From Sambucus nigra (lineage: Eukaryota; Streptophyta; Magnoliopsida; Dipsacales; Adoxaceae): a stretch of DNA of 64,000 nucleotides. Below the pieces are notes generated by a model that had not been told where the DNA came from, did no database searches, and saw nothing but the letters and a program-made list of their open reading frames with translations. This document shows, in pieces, positions 1 through 10,959 of the stretch (position 1 is the first letter of the stretch; every line of letters begins with the position of its first letter). Where the stretch lies: contig OX422223.1 of NCBI GenBank assembly GCA_949130495.1, positions 80,198,751 to 80,262,750 of the forward strand. Direction: 5' to 3'. A program made the position numbers and the translations under genes.

Positions 1-869
1 ACTTCATCGATGACCCTATATGGGCCATGCCAATTAGGATGAAGCTTGTTGGGCTTTTGCCAAGTCTTCTTGAGGACCAAGTCCCCCACTGCGATAGGCC
101 TCTGTTTCACCCTCTAATTGTAGAACCTTGCGGTCCTCTGCTGGTAGGCGGCCTGCCTTATCTCAGCGTCCTCCCTCCTTTCCTCAATCAGGTCCAAGTC
201 GAGTCTCCTCTCTTCCGCATTTTTCTGGGGGTCATACACCTGGACTCTATGCGTAGGAAACTCAATCTCGGTGGGGATGACGGCTTATGATCCATAAGCT
301 AGCATGAATGGGGTCTCTCCGGTAGAGGTCCTCACTGCCGTCCTGTATGCCCATAGCACGGCATATAACTCCTCGACCCATCTTCCTTTTGCCTCCTCAA
401 GCCTCTTCTTGATTCCATCTAGGATTGTCCAATTTGTAACTTCTGTTTGCCCATTGGCCTGAGGTCGGCCAGGGGTGGAGAAAAATTGTTTGATACTCAC
501 CCTTTCATAGTACTTCTGTAGAGAGGTATTCTTGAACTGAGTCCCGTTATCCGATATGAGGGTGTTGGAGAGACCATATATGCATATAATATTTTTCCAG
601 ATGAACTGGAAGGTCTTCTGCTCTGTGATCGTCACCATCGGCTCCGCTTCCACCCATTTTGAAAAATAGTCAATGGCTACGATGAGGAATCGATAGTTAT
701 TGATGGCCCTAGGCAAGGGTCCTACTAGGTCGATCCCCCACACTGCAAATGGCCATGGGGATGTAATGGAAGTAAGAGGCTGATGGGGCCGGTGAGGGAT
801 GGTGGCAAATCTTTGACATTTGTCGCACTTTTTTACATATGTCTTTGCGTCTTTCCCCAAGGTCGGCCA
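1..869 (-). pseudogene. Integrase of Tat-A, broken by stops
   Basis: This minus-strand segment encodes the integrase catalytic core that would insert the element's cDNA into nuclear DNA. Visible motifs in order are CDKC (end of the zinc-binding module), GIDLVGP with the first catalytic Asp, SDNGTQF with the second, and NGQTEVTN with the Glu, which is the DDE set. An in-frame stop just before the core (TAC to TAG by comparison with Tat-B, near 867-869) separates it from the zinc-binding half. A second stop at 285-287 falls right after MLAYGS. The frame then stays open to the window edge as the C-terminal integrase region, ending in the HPNWHGPYRV-type motif seen around 1-60. All breaks are single-base nonsense changes, so decay is by point mutation. 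Confidence 0.88.
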
Positions 870-1619
870 CTAGTACCCCTGGGTGATCACCCTCTTCGCT
901 AAGGATCTGCCCCCGATTTGGCTTGAGCACGATCCTTCGTGCACATCTTGCAAAATGGAAGGGACTTCTGAGGGATGCACACACCTAAGTAAGGGGAGAA
1001 AATACCCCTTTTTGTACAAGGTGTCTCCGATGACAGTGAATTTTGCAGCCCTGTGCCTCAGCTTCTTCCTTTCTTTCCTTGCTTCTGGCATGTCACCCTC
1101 TTTAATGTATCTGATCAGAGGGTCCATCCACGAAGCTTCCTGAGAAACATTTAGGCAGCCAAGTGTTCCCTCGGCGTCTTTAATAGTTGGCTGAAGTAAA
1201 ATTTCTACTAGGACCATCCTCCTGATGTCTGTCCTAGTTGCCGAGGCCAACCTCACAAGGGCATCAGCACGGCCATTGTCGAGCCTTGGTATCCTCTTTA
1301 ATTTCACTTCTATGAAGCCCTTCAGTAATGACCTCACCTTCTCAAGGTACCTAGCCATCCTCTCATCCTTAGCCTCGTAGGCTCCTAGTATCTGATTCAC
1401 TACTAGCCTTGAATCTCTATGGACCAAAATCTGGCCGACACTAAGAGACTTGGCCAAGGAGAGGCCTGCTACTAAGGCTTCATATTCAGCCTCATTGTTG
1501 GAGGCTTTGAAGTTGAACCTCAGGGCGTACTCAATATCTGTGACGTCGGGTGTTGATACTATTAACCCAGCTCCGCTCCCGCTTTCGCAAGAGGACCCAT
1601 CGACGAAAAGACTCCACAC
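870..1619 (-). pseudogene. Archaeal-type RNase H and integrase zinc-binding domain of Tat-A
   Basis: The N-terminal part carries LFVDGSSC and NNEAEYEAL, typical of the second (archaeal-like) RNase H acquired by Tat elements. It continues into the integrase HHCC module (VHEGSC...QGY). The second zinc-binding His expected in HEGSCGAH is Gln here (SCSSQ), so the zinc site is probably damaged. The frame is shifted relative to the upstream RNase H segment, which overlaps it at 1562-1619, and it ends at a nonsense codon just before the integrase core. Tat-B shows the same two domains intact and is the basis for this reading. Confidence 0.85.
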
Positions 1620-2257
1620 GGTGCATTCTTCTGAGAAAATTCCCTCGAAGAGGGATCCTGTCTAAAGATGTATCTTCCCTCTTCGTTTTCAGCCGCTTTC
1701 CTTCTAGCGGCACTTATCTCAGCCCTATCTGCGGGTGTGCCAGTGGGTCTGTCTTGTTGTGTATCTGTCTTCCCGAGGGTCTCACCCTCGACTTCATTAT
1801 CTTCCCAAGTGAACTCAGCCACAAAGTCTGCCAATGCCTGCCCCTTAATGGCCATCCTAGGTTGATACACAATGTCAAACGCCCCCATCTCTATAGCCCA
1901 GGCCATCAACCTACCTGATTTTTTTGGCTTGTGTAGGACTTGCCTAAGAGGAGAGTCGGTGAGGATGACCATTGTATGGGACTGGAAGTACGGCTTCATC
2001 TTCCTCGAGGCATGGATCAAGGCGTAGGCCAACTTCTCCATCCTCGGGTATCTTTGCTCTGCCCCTTGGAGTGCCTTGCTGTTAAAATACACAAGCTTCT
2101 GTATCCCATCTTCGTCTCTCACAATGGCTGCACTGATGGCCGATTCTGAGACGGCGAGGTACACATAAATTCGTTCACCCTACACGGGTCGTGATAGCAG
2201 CAAGGGAGACCCTAAGTATGACTTTAGGTCCCTGAAAGCCTCATCACACTCTTCACT
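1562..2257 (-). pseudogene. First RNase H domain and linker of Tat-A
   Basis: Translation from about 2164 downward gives the normal Gypsy RNase H that follows RT: LAVSESAISAAIV, VYFNSKAL, YPRMEKLAYAL, PYFQSHTMVILTD and KGQALADFVAEF. It degrades the RNA strand during reverse transcription. The bridge from RT (2257 down to 2165) stays in frame but has two stops, one replacing a Trp codon beside the RT end and one near 2177. A charged, low-complexity linker (about 1640-1800) leads to the second RNase H, where the frame shifts. Confidence 0.85.
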
Positions 2258-2637
2258 CTATTCAAAGGCCTTCCTAAGGATCTTGAAGAATGGCAAGCAC
2301 TTGTCTGTGGCCCTAGACACGAACCTGTTCAAGGCAGCAACTCTCCCTGTGAGCCTCTGAACGTCTTTAATGGACTTGGGGGTCTTCATTTCAACAAGGG
2401 CCTTTATCTTTTCAGGATTGGCCTCAATGCCTCTTTGATTGAAAATGAACCCCAAGAACTTCCCTGCTCCGACCCCGAAGACACACTTGGCCGGATTAAG
2501 CTTCATCTTATATTTGTCCATCGTATTAAAGGTCCTCTCCAGGTCTGCCACATGATCCTCTGCCTTCAAACTCTTGGTCAGCATGTCATCTACGTAGACC
2601 TCCATAGACTTCCCAATTTGGTCTTCAAATATTTTAT
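2258..2637 (-). pseudogene. RT palm/thumb segment of Tat-A
   Basis: This segment holds the RT catalytic motif MEVYVDDML and the following KYKMKLNPAKCVFGV and GKFLGFIFNQRGIEANPEKI motifs common to Gypsy RTs. It continues the RT domain begun upstream, but in another frame. One base appears to be missing from an A run near 2668-2672, at the FGLK(N) position, so the upstream product ends in junk residues before reaching YVDD. The segment ends at a stop at the position of a conserved Trp. Confidence 0.88.
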
Positions 2638-5600
2638 TTACGAGGCGCTGGTACGTTGCCCCCGTATTTTTAGGCCAAAGGGCATGACCCTGTAACAGTA
2701 TGTCCCCTTGTCAGTGATGAAGGATGTCCTCTCCGAGTCTTCAGGGTTCATGAAGATCTGGTTATACCCTGAATAGGCATCCATGAAGCTCATGAGCTCA
2801 TGGACTGCGGTAGCGTCTACCATTTGGTCAATGCGGGGGAGAGGGAAGTTGTCTTTGGGACAGTGCTTGTTGAGGTCTGTGAAGTCCACGCACATTCTCC
2901 ACTTCCCGTTGGCCTTTGGGACAATGACTGCATTGGACAGCCATTCAGGGTAGATGACCTCTCTGATAAATTCAGCGTCTTCTAATTTTTTGACCTCGTC
3001 CCTAATGACCTCATATTTTTCTCTGGAATAAATTCTCCTCTTCTGCTTCACCGGCTTCGCTCCCTCTACCACATTGAGCTTGTGGCTCATGATTTCAGGG
3101 TCAATCCCCGGCATATCTACATGACTCCATGCGAAGACGCTTCGCCTTCTCCTCAACAGTTTAACGAGGTCTTCCTTGATATTGGGCTTCAAAGACTTGT
3201 CGACTTGGACGGTTTTTTCCGTGTCATCCTCATCGAGGATGATGGATTCTACCTCTTCCATGGCCTCTCCTTTCTTCAGCTTCGTCTCATCCCTGGGGTC
3301 TAGGGTATCAATATTGTAAGTGGTCGTAGCCCTCTTGAGTGTCTCCTTTTCTTCAGCGGAGTTGTAGTAACATTCTCGCGCTGTCGTCTGGTCTCCCTGA
3401 ACTTCCCCCACCCCGTAAGGGGTAGGAAATTTGATCATCTGATGGACCGTAGACGGCACAGCTTCAAACCCCTTGAGAGCCACACGCCCCAGTATGATGT
3501 TGTAGGCCGAAAACACCTGCTCGTCCATCACAAAGAAACTGACCTTCTTGGTGAGCCATCTCGGCCACTCGTCCCCCATCCTCACATCGGCCTCATATAC
3601 CCCAAGGGGATGAACCTTTTCCCCACTGAACCCAATCAGTGGATGATGGTAGGGGACGAGTCTAGCATGGCTGAGACCCAAGGCTTTGAAGCATGGCCAA
3701 AACATCACATCTGCAGAGCTACCCCCATCTACCAAGATCCTCGGCACCTCGCATTCGTGCACCCTGGTAGTGATAACGAGAGGGTCATCATGTGGGGATA
3801 AGAGGCCTTTGAAGTCCATTCTTGAAAATCCCACTATCAGTGTGTCCATATCAACCTTCTTCCTCTTTTCTGACTTGACCTCCAGGGAGGTTGCGTGTAC
3901 CGTCTTCATCACTGCCTTGGCCTCAGCCACATGGGCCTTCCTGTCGGCGACCTCAGACCCTCCTCCTGCAAGACCCCCGGAGATCATTCCCACTCCGAGC
4001 GAGATCATATTAAGCCTCTTGACAGGGCCGTGGTCGTCTCTCGGCGGGAGGTCAGGGTCGTCCTCATCATCAGAAGGGTCGTCCCCTCTTTTTTGAGGAC
4101 CTTCTCTGCATGCATCGCCTCGCTTCTTTCTGGGGTCGTCCCCTCGGCCCCCCTTGAAGGCACCTTTGTGGACGTACTTTCTGAGATTCCCTTCCTTCAG
4201 CATCTTCTCAATCTCATCTTTCAGAGAAAAGCATTTATCCGTTACGTGGCCGTGGTCTTGGTGAAATTCACACCACAGGTTCTTATTCCTCTTTCCGGGG
4301 GCTGCCCTCAGCTTCTCAGGCCACTTCAGGGATCGGTCACTCTTTATCTCATTGAGAATCTGTTCACAGCTGACCGTCAGAGGGGTGTACCCAGCGAACT
4401 TGTCATCCGTGGACCTCTTCTTCCCCTCTTTGTTCTTCTTAGGGTATTTACTCCCACTAGCACCTCCTCTTTCGTCTTCATATTTTACAGCCATCGCCTC
4501 TTCGGCGTTCATCACCTTTCCTGCTGTCGACAGTAGTTTAGCCATCGTCCTCGGAGGGTCTTCAGCAAGCTTCCATAACAGCTTCCACTTTTGGAGCCCT
4601 CCAATCAGGTCTGTCATAGCTATGCTCTCCTCATAGTCTTCCACCTCCAGCTTCTCCTTATTGAATCTGGCTATGTAGTCCCTCAGACTCTCACTCTTCC
4701 CCTTCTTAACATAGAGCAGGTGGGTGGTCTTCTTCTGTGGCCTCACCCCAAAGCAGAAGTTATGGATGAACAGGTCTGCCAACTGCTTGAAGTTTTCAAT
4801 GGAATTTTTTGGAAGAGACGTGTACCAGACATGCGCAGCCCCTGTCAAGGTACCAGAGAAGGCACGACACCTCATCTCATCTGAGATAGAGTATATGTCT
4901 GCTACTGACTGATACATCTCCACATGGTGGACGGGGTTGGTGCTCCCGTCATACCTTGGGGTGACCACGGGTGGCTTGAATTTTGACGGCGTGGGGAAGT
5001 TGACTATCTTTGCCACAAAGGGTGAGCCTATGGTGTACCTCCTCTGAAGAGGGTCTCGGCTCTTCAGTATATCACCGATCTTATCCTCTAACCGCTGGAT
5101 TGAGTCATTCCAGGGCCTCACAGGGTCGGCCTGGCCGATGTTATCCCCTGCTGCCTCTCCGAGGTGGACGAGGGGTTCTGCTGCAGCAGGCCTGTGTCGG
5201 CTGTTCACTTCCCTTTGGCCGTCATCTCGTCCTCTGGGTCGGCCATCTGCTGCCTCCCTCCTGGATCTCGCAGCACTTCTTGGCCTGTACAACTGTTCCC
5301 ACAGGTCATTTACTGGGCCTAGCCTCTCAAAGGCCAACCCCCTGCTCAAGCAATCAAAAGTAGAGCCCCTCGGGCGATCATCAGGGTTTGGTCTCCCGCA
5401 CTTTCCTCTACTGTTCTGGAGAGATCGTACAGTATTGTTGGAGACCTCATAGGGTTCCCAGCACTCTATAGGGACCTCCTCTCCCTCCGGATCGTCATAC
5501 CTGTCCTCAGGGCAAGGGTTTCCTTGCCTCCCCAGGCTTAGACGCCGGGGGTCAGCAACATCCCTACGCCGCTGAGGGGGTGTCAGGTCTTTGCGTGGTG

Positions 5601-5855
5601 CCTGGGGTGGTCCCCTGGCCTCATGCTGTCCTGGAGCTGCTGCCGGAGTAATCATCTCAGGTGAAACTCCTGGTGCCCTTAGTATGTTCTGGCTTAGAGC
5701 TGTGAACTGCTCCTGCATCATCCGCTGGCTTGCTGCCAGAGACTTTAAGGTTGCCGCTACATCAGCTATCTCAGACTGAGGCGGCGGATGACTGGAACTG
5801 GGTCTTCCCCCCCATCTGGCGGGGGAAGTGGTGGTGGTGACATCTCAGGTGCCAT
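2638..5855 (-). pseudogene. Gag-protease-RT region of Tat-A
   Basis: Long open frame from 5721 to 2638. The first part is a proline- and charge-rich Gag N-terminus, then the capsid-like retrotransposon gag domain (MRCRAFSGTLTGAAHVWY and following), a Tat-type knuckle (WCEFHQDHGHVTDKC), an acidic linker, the aspartic protease (LVDGGSSADVM) and the RT fingers/palm (MCVDFTDLNKHCPKDNFPLP, MDAYSGYNQI, MPFGLK). The likely Gag ATG is at 5853-5855, but it is out of frame with the rest; the C run at 5807-5813 is the probable indel. The frame breaks again near 2670. Functional copies of this layout make one Gag-Pol polyprotein that the protease cuts. Confidence 0.9.
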
Positions 5856-6016
5856 GTGCTTGAGCTATGAGAAGTTGAACTGAAGAAAAGACTGGTGAGC
5901 TTGGGACCTTAGTGGGTCTCTTTCAATGGTGAAACACCTCCTCTCAGGGGGAGTGTTGGTTCACCACCAGAGTGCCCAGTGAGGTCAAGCTGTAAAAAGG
6001 AAGAGATGTCTTCTCG

Positions 6017-6034
6017 TTCCCACAGACGGCGCCA
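6017..6034 (-). other. Primer-binding site of Tat-A
   Basis: The minus strand reads TGGCGCCGTCTGTGGGAA, three bases inside the LTR edge. The same 18-mer is found at the same place in Tat-B (40558-40575), so it is the primer-binding site. It is not the initiator-Met type (TGGTATCAGAGC) used by the Copia elements here. Confidence 0.88.
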
Positions 6035-6354
6035 AACTGATGATGCTAAGATTTAGCACCACCGGATAAGTGATAGTGAGCTCAAACAGTAGCAGCTATG
6101 GCAGCCATGGAGATGTATAAGTGTATAAGTATGTAGAAGGGGATGAGTATAAGAGGAACTAAGACAATGATGTATAGTGGCTCAGCCAATTTGGCCTACA
6201 TCCACTATGAGTGTGTGATCCACTAAGTATGGGCACTAATGGCCTTGGATACAATGCACATAACCCTCTCTCTCTCTCTACTGTGTGTACAAGCAGAGTT
6301 TTAACTAGGGCTACAGTTAATGGATCGATCCCCTGTACGGTTGTAGGTGACAAG

Positions 6355-6362
6355 TATATATA
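6355..6362 (-). promoter_or_regulatory. TATA box of the Tat-A LTR
   Basis: TATATATA in GC-richer surroundings, about 320 bp upstream of the primer-binding site on the minus strand. This is a normal place for an LTR core promoter driving gag-pol. Confidence 0.5.
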
Positions 6363-6650
6363 GGTCTTGGGGGGTGTAGTGTACCCCCCAAGTATGCATG
6401 GTGCATGTGAATCATGATCTAGCCAATCCCCTGTGGACACCTGTAAATGCCAAATGATGACATAATATTCCCTCACGTGAGGGTGTGATTTTGTTATAAC
6501 CGTCTCCCCTATGCCATGTAAGCCTCACGCGCACTGTTCCACGCGTCCCCCAAACCACGCGCTGTGATGATGTCACCCTCGGCCTATGAGCCGAGGTCGA
6601 GGGCAAAGTTCCTTCCAGTAGTGAGTCTGGCCCAATTCTGGCCTCGTACT

Positions 6651-6830
6651 GTCGGCCCCTCGTAGGGTCGTCTGAAGCGTGATGAAGGGTCGGCCCCTCG
6701 TAGGGTCGGTTGGAGCCTGGTGGAGGGGTCGGCCCCTCATAGGACCGGCTGGAGCCTGATGAAGGGTCGGCCCCTCTGAGGGGGTCGTTTTGAGCTTGAT
6801 GAAGGGTCGGCCCCTGAGGGGTCGTCCGTT
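6651..6830 (-). repeat. 38-40 bp tandem repeat in the Tat-A LTR
   Basis: Five copies of a unit starting GTCGGCCCCT begin at 6651, 6689, 6728, 6766 and 6806 (spacing 38, 39, 38 and 40 bp), each followed by a variant of GAGCCTGATGAAGG. They lie upstream of the TATA element in transcription direction, so they may act as enhancer repeats. Confidence 0.85.
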
Positions 6831-6910
6831 TGGAGGTAATCCTCAGCCAGGCCGAGGATATAACGGGTATATCAGTATTGGAAACTTGTTTTTTTATCAA
6901 TTAGAATCAT

Positions 6911-7038
6911 GTTTTTTATTTTTTATTTTTTATTTTTTATTTTTTATTTTTTATTTTTTATTTTTTATTTTTTATTTTTTATTTTTTATTTTTTATTTTT
7001 TATTTTTTATTTTTTATTTTTTATTTTTTATTTTTTAT
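6911..7038. repeat. TTTTTTA microsatellite, about 18 units
   Basis: A nearly perfect run of a 7-bp unit, TTTTTTA, about 128 bp long just outside the Tat-A LTR. It has no GGG and is therefore not a plant telomere repeat. Confidence 0.95.
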
Positions 7039-7427
7039 TGAAAATATGTTTTTTAAATTCGAAATTTTTTTTTTAAGTTATCTATAATTTTCAGAGTTTT
7101 AAATGAATAATTTTATAATATTGAATTATTTAAAGTTTTATATTGGTTTGGAAAAAAATATCCTCAAAAGTGATCATGTGTCATGCTTACAGTATTAATA
7201 GTAAGGGGTTATTTCAAGTCGTTTTGAAAGTTTAGGAGGCTAAGTACATGAATTAAGAGTTCGGTGGTGAAGTGACAAGGGGGATAAAGTTCCAGGGTAT
7301 GTGTAATTAACCCTTCTTTTAAGGTCAGATATTTTAATGTAAACATCCTTTAACTTGTAATGTCAACGCTCAAGTAATGTGTGTGTCTTTACATTCCAAG
7401 TGTAATTTGGATAAATTGGCTTTAATA
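7039..7427. other. AT-rich spacer, nothing recognised
   Basis: No coding frame, repeat or terminal structure was recognised in this stretch. It is flanking DNA between the microsatellite and the MITE. Confidence 0.5.
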
Positions 7428-7436
7428 TTATTATGT

Positions 7437-7565
7437 GAGTTTAAATTTGGAGACTCACTTCATGGTGATCATCTCACCTGATTGATTGAAATATTAATGT
7501 TTCAATCAATCAGGTAAGAGGGTCACTATGTCCCACTTTGAAAGTGGGTCTCCAAATTTAAACTC
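7437..7565. mobile_element. 129-bp MITE with 9-bp target duplication (Mutator-like)
   Basis: Perfect 18-bp terminal inverted repeats GAGTTTAAATTTGGAGAC at 7437-7454 and its reverse complement at 7548-7565 are flanked directly by the 9-bp repeat TTATTATGT at 7428-7436 and 7566-7574. The interior is also self-complementary (ACCTGATTGATTGAAA pairs with TTTCAATCAATCAGGT), so the whole element can fold into one hairpin. A 9-bp target duplication is typical of the Mutator superfamily. There is no coding capacity. Confidence 0.88.
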
Positions 7566-7574
7566 TTATTATGT

Positions 7575-8401
7575 CACATTATTTAAATGCTTTAAATTTT
7601 TTTGCTTTAATTGCTTAGTGTTCGAGAAGAAACATAAATCAGTTCTATTTTAATAATTTGTTCTTTGTGGATGATAATGTTATCAGTTCCCTTTTTTCTG
7701 AAGGTGGTTTTATTCCCACCCATTTATTCTTGCTACCCATCCCAACTTTAACATTTTATGGTTTTAACTATCTTAACTCTTAAGATGGGTTGACCCCAAT
7801 TTAACCACCCCAACTATTTTATATCTTGTTTATGAAACCCTTTAAGCAACTTTTGAACTATATTAGAAATCAACCAAAGTTTAAACTTTAAAATCGCAAA
7901 TTCCAGGAAATTGACCATGAAGGTGTTTTAAACCACAATCGGTGTAGAGTATATTTGTAATTTGCATGATTTTAGATGGTCGATGATCATACTTTGCACT
8001 GAGATGGTAAAATATGCATCTTTATGAAATCGGATGAAACAAAATCAAAATACTAATCTTTATGAAAGCAGATTAAACAAAATCAAAACAGCTATTATTT
8101 TTTTATCTCCTTTTAACAAACATATGAATAGTAAATGAAACATCTACTCCACACGGTATGGATAACATCTATCAATGACGGTAATAATAAATTGTTACTT
8201 TGGCCTGGAGTTTGCTTGTTTTGTTTTTCTTTTAAACCACCCTCTGTGCTGAGGTGGGTAGATAATAGAACAGGCAAATGGGTGGTTGTAGTTGAATGTG
8301 GGCTGGTCAGTAATGGTTTTGGTCAGATTTGGACGATTCAAAAACAGTTTGCGGCATGTGGTGGTTTGTATTTGGGCAACTCAAAAATAAGGGTCAGTTT
8401 A
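7575..8401. other. Spacer between MITE and Copia LTR
   Basis: No conserved protein motif or terminal repeat was seen. A 90-codon open frame at 8135-8407 has no recognisable features and is probably chance. Confidence 0.4.
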
Positions 8402-8913
8402 TGTTAACCCTTACCCTTCCTCCCATGAATTTTATGCATTTATGTGTAGGTTAATCTGTTTAGAAAGCTTAAAGATTTTAGTGGAAAGTCAAAAAATTTC
8501 GATGGCTAGTGGGGGTAGATATCTAGCCATTATCATTGCCCCCTCCTTTCTTCCTCAAATTGCTCTAGTTTGTCTCCTTTTTCAAGCCTATAAAAGGCGG
8601 TGCAGATGTATGAATGAAACACACCAAACATCAACGCATAGTTGAGTGTAGAGAGCTTATTTGGGTATACACAATTGTATAGAAAATATACGCTTTAATT
8701 TTCATTTGGAGTGTATTTATAAGAGTCCTCTTTTGTAACCCATTTGTTAATTGATCAAAGTTATTAGTGGACGTCACTAAATTGATGAACCACTTGAAAA
8801 TTGTATCTTCTTGTGTGTATGTCTTTCTACTCATTATACTTTTATTATGTGCATGCCATATTATTATTTGGGATCACAGTCAATATCATTTGTTGACATG
8901 CTTTTGCATAACA
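8402..8913 (+). repeat. 5' LTR of the Tork-like Copia
   Basis: The candidate LTR starts TGTTAA and ends ATAACA, directly before a primer-binding site. It has a good TATA box at 8589-8596. No second copy is present, so the left edge rests on the inverted ends only. Confidence 0.65.
8589..8596 (+). promoter_or_regulatory. TATA box of the Copia LTR
   Basis: TATAAAAG in the context CCTATAAAAGGCGG, about 320 bp before the LTR end. Transcription would start about 30 bp downstream and run into gag. Confidence 0.6.
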
Positions 8914-8916
8914 AAT

Positions 8917-8928
8917 TGGTATCAGAGT
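8917..8928 (+). other. Copia primer-binding site
   Basis: TGGTATCAGAGT matches, with one change, the TGGTATCAGAGC complement of the initiator methionine tRNA used by plant Copia elements. It lies 3 bp after the LTR end. Confidence 0.85.
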
Positions 8929-9104
8929 CTAGGTCCTCTGATTTAATCATTTGGATTTATTTTTTGGTGGAAAAATAACCATACGTATAATACTATTTAT
9001 CTGGTATTATTCATACGGTTACTATTCACAGCTCGAAAAAAATTCTAAATCAAGAAAAAAATCATTTGTATTTTTTTATGACTGTGCTCGTTTAAAAATA
9101 AATA

Positions 9105-9760
9105 AAAATTGGCTACCACAAAATTTGATGTAGAAACAATCGATGGGCTAAGAAACTTCATGTGGCAATGTAAAGTTATGGATGTCTTGGTCCAACAAAA
9201 GCTAAAAATTGCTCTTGAAGACATGCCAGAAGACATGAAGAAGAGTAAATGGAACATGATCAACTACAAGGCTTGTGGTCATATTTGACTTTATCTTGGC
9301 AAGGATCAAAAATATCCTTATAAGCATGAGAGCTCGGCAAAAAAATTTGGAAACAATTGAAGGATAAGTACATGACAAAGAGCATTAAAAATCGGCTCTA
9401 TTTGAAAAAGAAACTCTTTCGATTACAGTGTGCAAAAGGTATTTCTATGTCTAAGCCTTTGGACAATTTTGACAAATTATTACCGATTTGATAAATTGGA
9501 TGTTGAAATTGATGATGAGAATAAAGCATTGTTAGTGCTAGATTTTCTACCTCACTCGTATGAAAATCTCATTTCCATGCCAATGTACATAAAGGAGGAA
9601 ATAAATTATGTTGAGATCTCTAATACCATAATGAATAATGAGGTTCCTAATAATGATAAGAAGATTTACAAAAACAACATATGAAGCGTTGATAGCTCAT
9701 GGAAAAGCAAATAATAGGAAGAATGGTAGTTATGTGGTCAAAAAATTCACCCAAAGGTAG
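9105..9760 (+). pseudogene. Copia Gag (UBN2-type) fragment
   Basis: A decayed capsid region of a Tnt1/Tork-like Gag. Readable pieces include TTKFDVETIDGLRNFMWQ, MDVLVQQKLKIAL, AKKFWKQLKDKYMTKSI, LYLKKKLFRLQ and LVLDFLPHSYENLI, which together make the UBN2 gag domain. In-frame stops and shifts break it (for example near 9288 and 9490). The frame continues as NNEVPN and a Lys/Asn-rich tail up to about 9760, where the Tat-C LTR begins. The CCHC knuckle and protease that should follow are not found here or at the right-hand fragment. Confidence 0.8.
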
Positions 9761-9774
9761 TTGAACAACAATCA

Positions 9775-10139
9775 TGATGAGAGTGTAAAAATAAACGAGA
9801 GAGAGACAAAGATTTAAGTGATTCGACTATTGATGCCCTATGTCCACGGGGCTTCAACAGTGTTTAATTATAAACTTGAGAGTATTTTTATATCATCTGA
9901 GCCCCCTTCATAATGAAATTTCCCAACTTTATATAGAGTTAGGGGTTACAATTGGATAAGTCCTATCCTCATAGAGTTTGAGTGACAATAAAATAGTGCT
10001 TCTCAGTGTAGCTAGTCTTCTACTTTATCAAGGACTCTGGTCGTCCTTATCTTGCTAGGTTAGGTATGGGTCTTCATCTTGACTGGTCTGCTTGACACGC
10101 GTCATGTTATTATTGGTTATGTATTTTTACCCCATAACA
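9775..10139 (-). repeat. Probable 3' LTR of Tat-C
   Basis: It shares the architecture of the Tat-B LTR: GACAAAGATTTAAGTG then TTCG, then a copy of CCTACGTCCAC (here CCTATGTCCAC), with a minus-strand TATATAAA near 9931. The right edge is placed at CCCCATAACA (10139); the left edge is uncertain within 9762-9778. Confidence 0.5.
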
Positions 10140-10379
10140 GTCCTGTAATTCATAGTTCAGCTAAGTCAATTCCGAGATGAGCTGGGAGTTGGTTCATAAT
10201 CTCTTTAAACATGTGTAGTTATTAATGTGAACTGGACTGGAATACTTTGAATTGTCTTTCAACTTTTAAATCTTCTTTGGTTGATCAACTTTCCTTTGTA
10301 AGGTCTTGGATGAATCCTCTACTTAAGTTGAGAGATATTCAATCGATATGTTAACCAGACTTGAGTGTGTCGAGCTGTC

Positions 10380-10810
10380 TACGTACCCTCGTGGAATCAG
10401 GTCAATCGTAGTTCATTTTTCTGTATTATTGTATGGTCCAATTAGAGAGGATAACCATAGGACTTTGAGTAATCATGTGTTGAGGATTGCTCATACGTAC
10501 ACCTAGTCTAGGGGATCTCCTTGTATTAGGATTTTTCCATGGTCCAATTATAAAGGCCGAATATAGGCCATTAAGTACCCATGCGTCGAGGCTTTCTTCG
10601 GAGTGCACCTAGTCTAGGGTATCTCCCTGTATTAAGATTCTTTCATGGTCCAATTCAAGAGGACGACCACAGGCCTTGATCACTCATGCACCGAGGCTTG
10701 CTTGTGCGTGCAGTTAATCTAGGGTATCTCCCTGTATTAGGATTTTTCCATGGCCCAATTCGAGAGGCCGACCATGAGCATTTGATCACTCATTCGCTGA
10801 GGCTTTCTCA
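10380..10810 (-). repeat. 106-bp tandem repeat, four copies, in Tat-C 3' region
   Basis: Units containing TGGTCCAATT...GAGAGG...GACCAT begin at 10434, 10540, 10646 and 10751 (period 105-106 bp). Each also carries TCTCCCTGTATTAGGATT and a CGAGGCTTGCTC-like tail. They lie between pol and the LTR, the variable 3' region of Tat elements. Confidence 0.85.
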
Positions 10811-10959
10811 GGTGCCTGTTATTAGTTAGGACTTTTTAAACCTACTCGTCACGGGAAAACCGATCTTATGGTTTTTCAACTTGATGCCTAATTTGCTCTC
10901 TTGCTTGACTAGCACTGCGGTGAGTTTATTCACATGTCAACATTGCCATGATGCCCCCA

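Larger units (their letters stand above)
1..6874 (-). mobile_element. Tat-type Ty3/Gypsy retrotransposon (Tat-A), truncated by window edge
   Basis: Reading the minus strand from 6874: LTR, primer-binding site, gag, protease, RT, RNase H, a second RNase H, integrase. The order RT-RNase H-integrase is Ty3/Gypsy, and the extra archaeal-type RNase H before integrase is the hallmark of the plant Tat lineage. The integrase C-terminus, 3' region and 3' LTR lie off the left edge. The element is dead: at least two frameshifts (near 2670 and 1600), a further indel in a C run at 5807-5813, and several in-frame stops (near 285, 867, 2177 and 2255). Confidence 0.93.
6038..6874 (-). repeat. 5' LTR of Tat-A
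   Basis: The inner edge is fixed by the primer-binding site plus a 3-bp spacer. The outer edge is placed at 6874 because it gives TGAT...ATCA ends; a later ATCA at 6896-6899 is an alternative. The matching 3' LTR lies outside the window, so neither the outer edge nor the target duplication can be checked. It contains a TATA element and a five-unit tandem repeat in the presumed U3. Confidence 0.7.

Noticed and set aside
27..290. Plus-strand open frame
   Set aside because: It lies exactly antisense to the integrase C-terminus of Tat-A; shadow of the real minus-strand frame.
3895..4536. 213-codon plus-strand open frame
   Set aside because: Antisense shadow of the Tat-A gag region; no motif or start context of its own.
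6911..7038. Telomere-like repeat
   Set aside because: The unit lacks the G triplet of all known plant telomere repeats.
6790..7041. Open frame ending in a Phe/Leu/Tyr repeat
   Set aside because: Produced by the TTTTTTA microsatellite.
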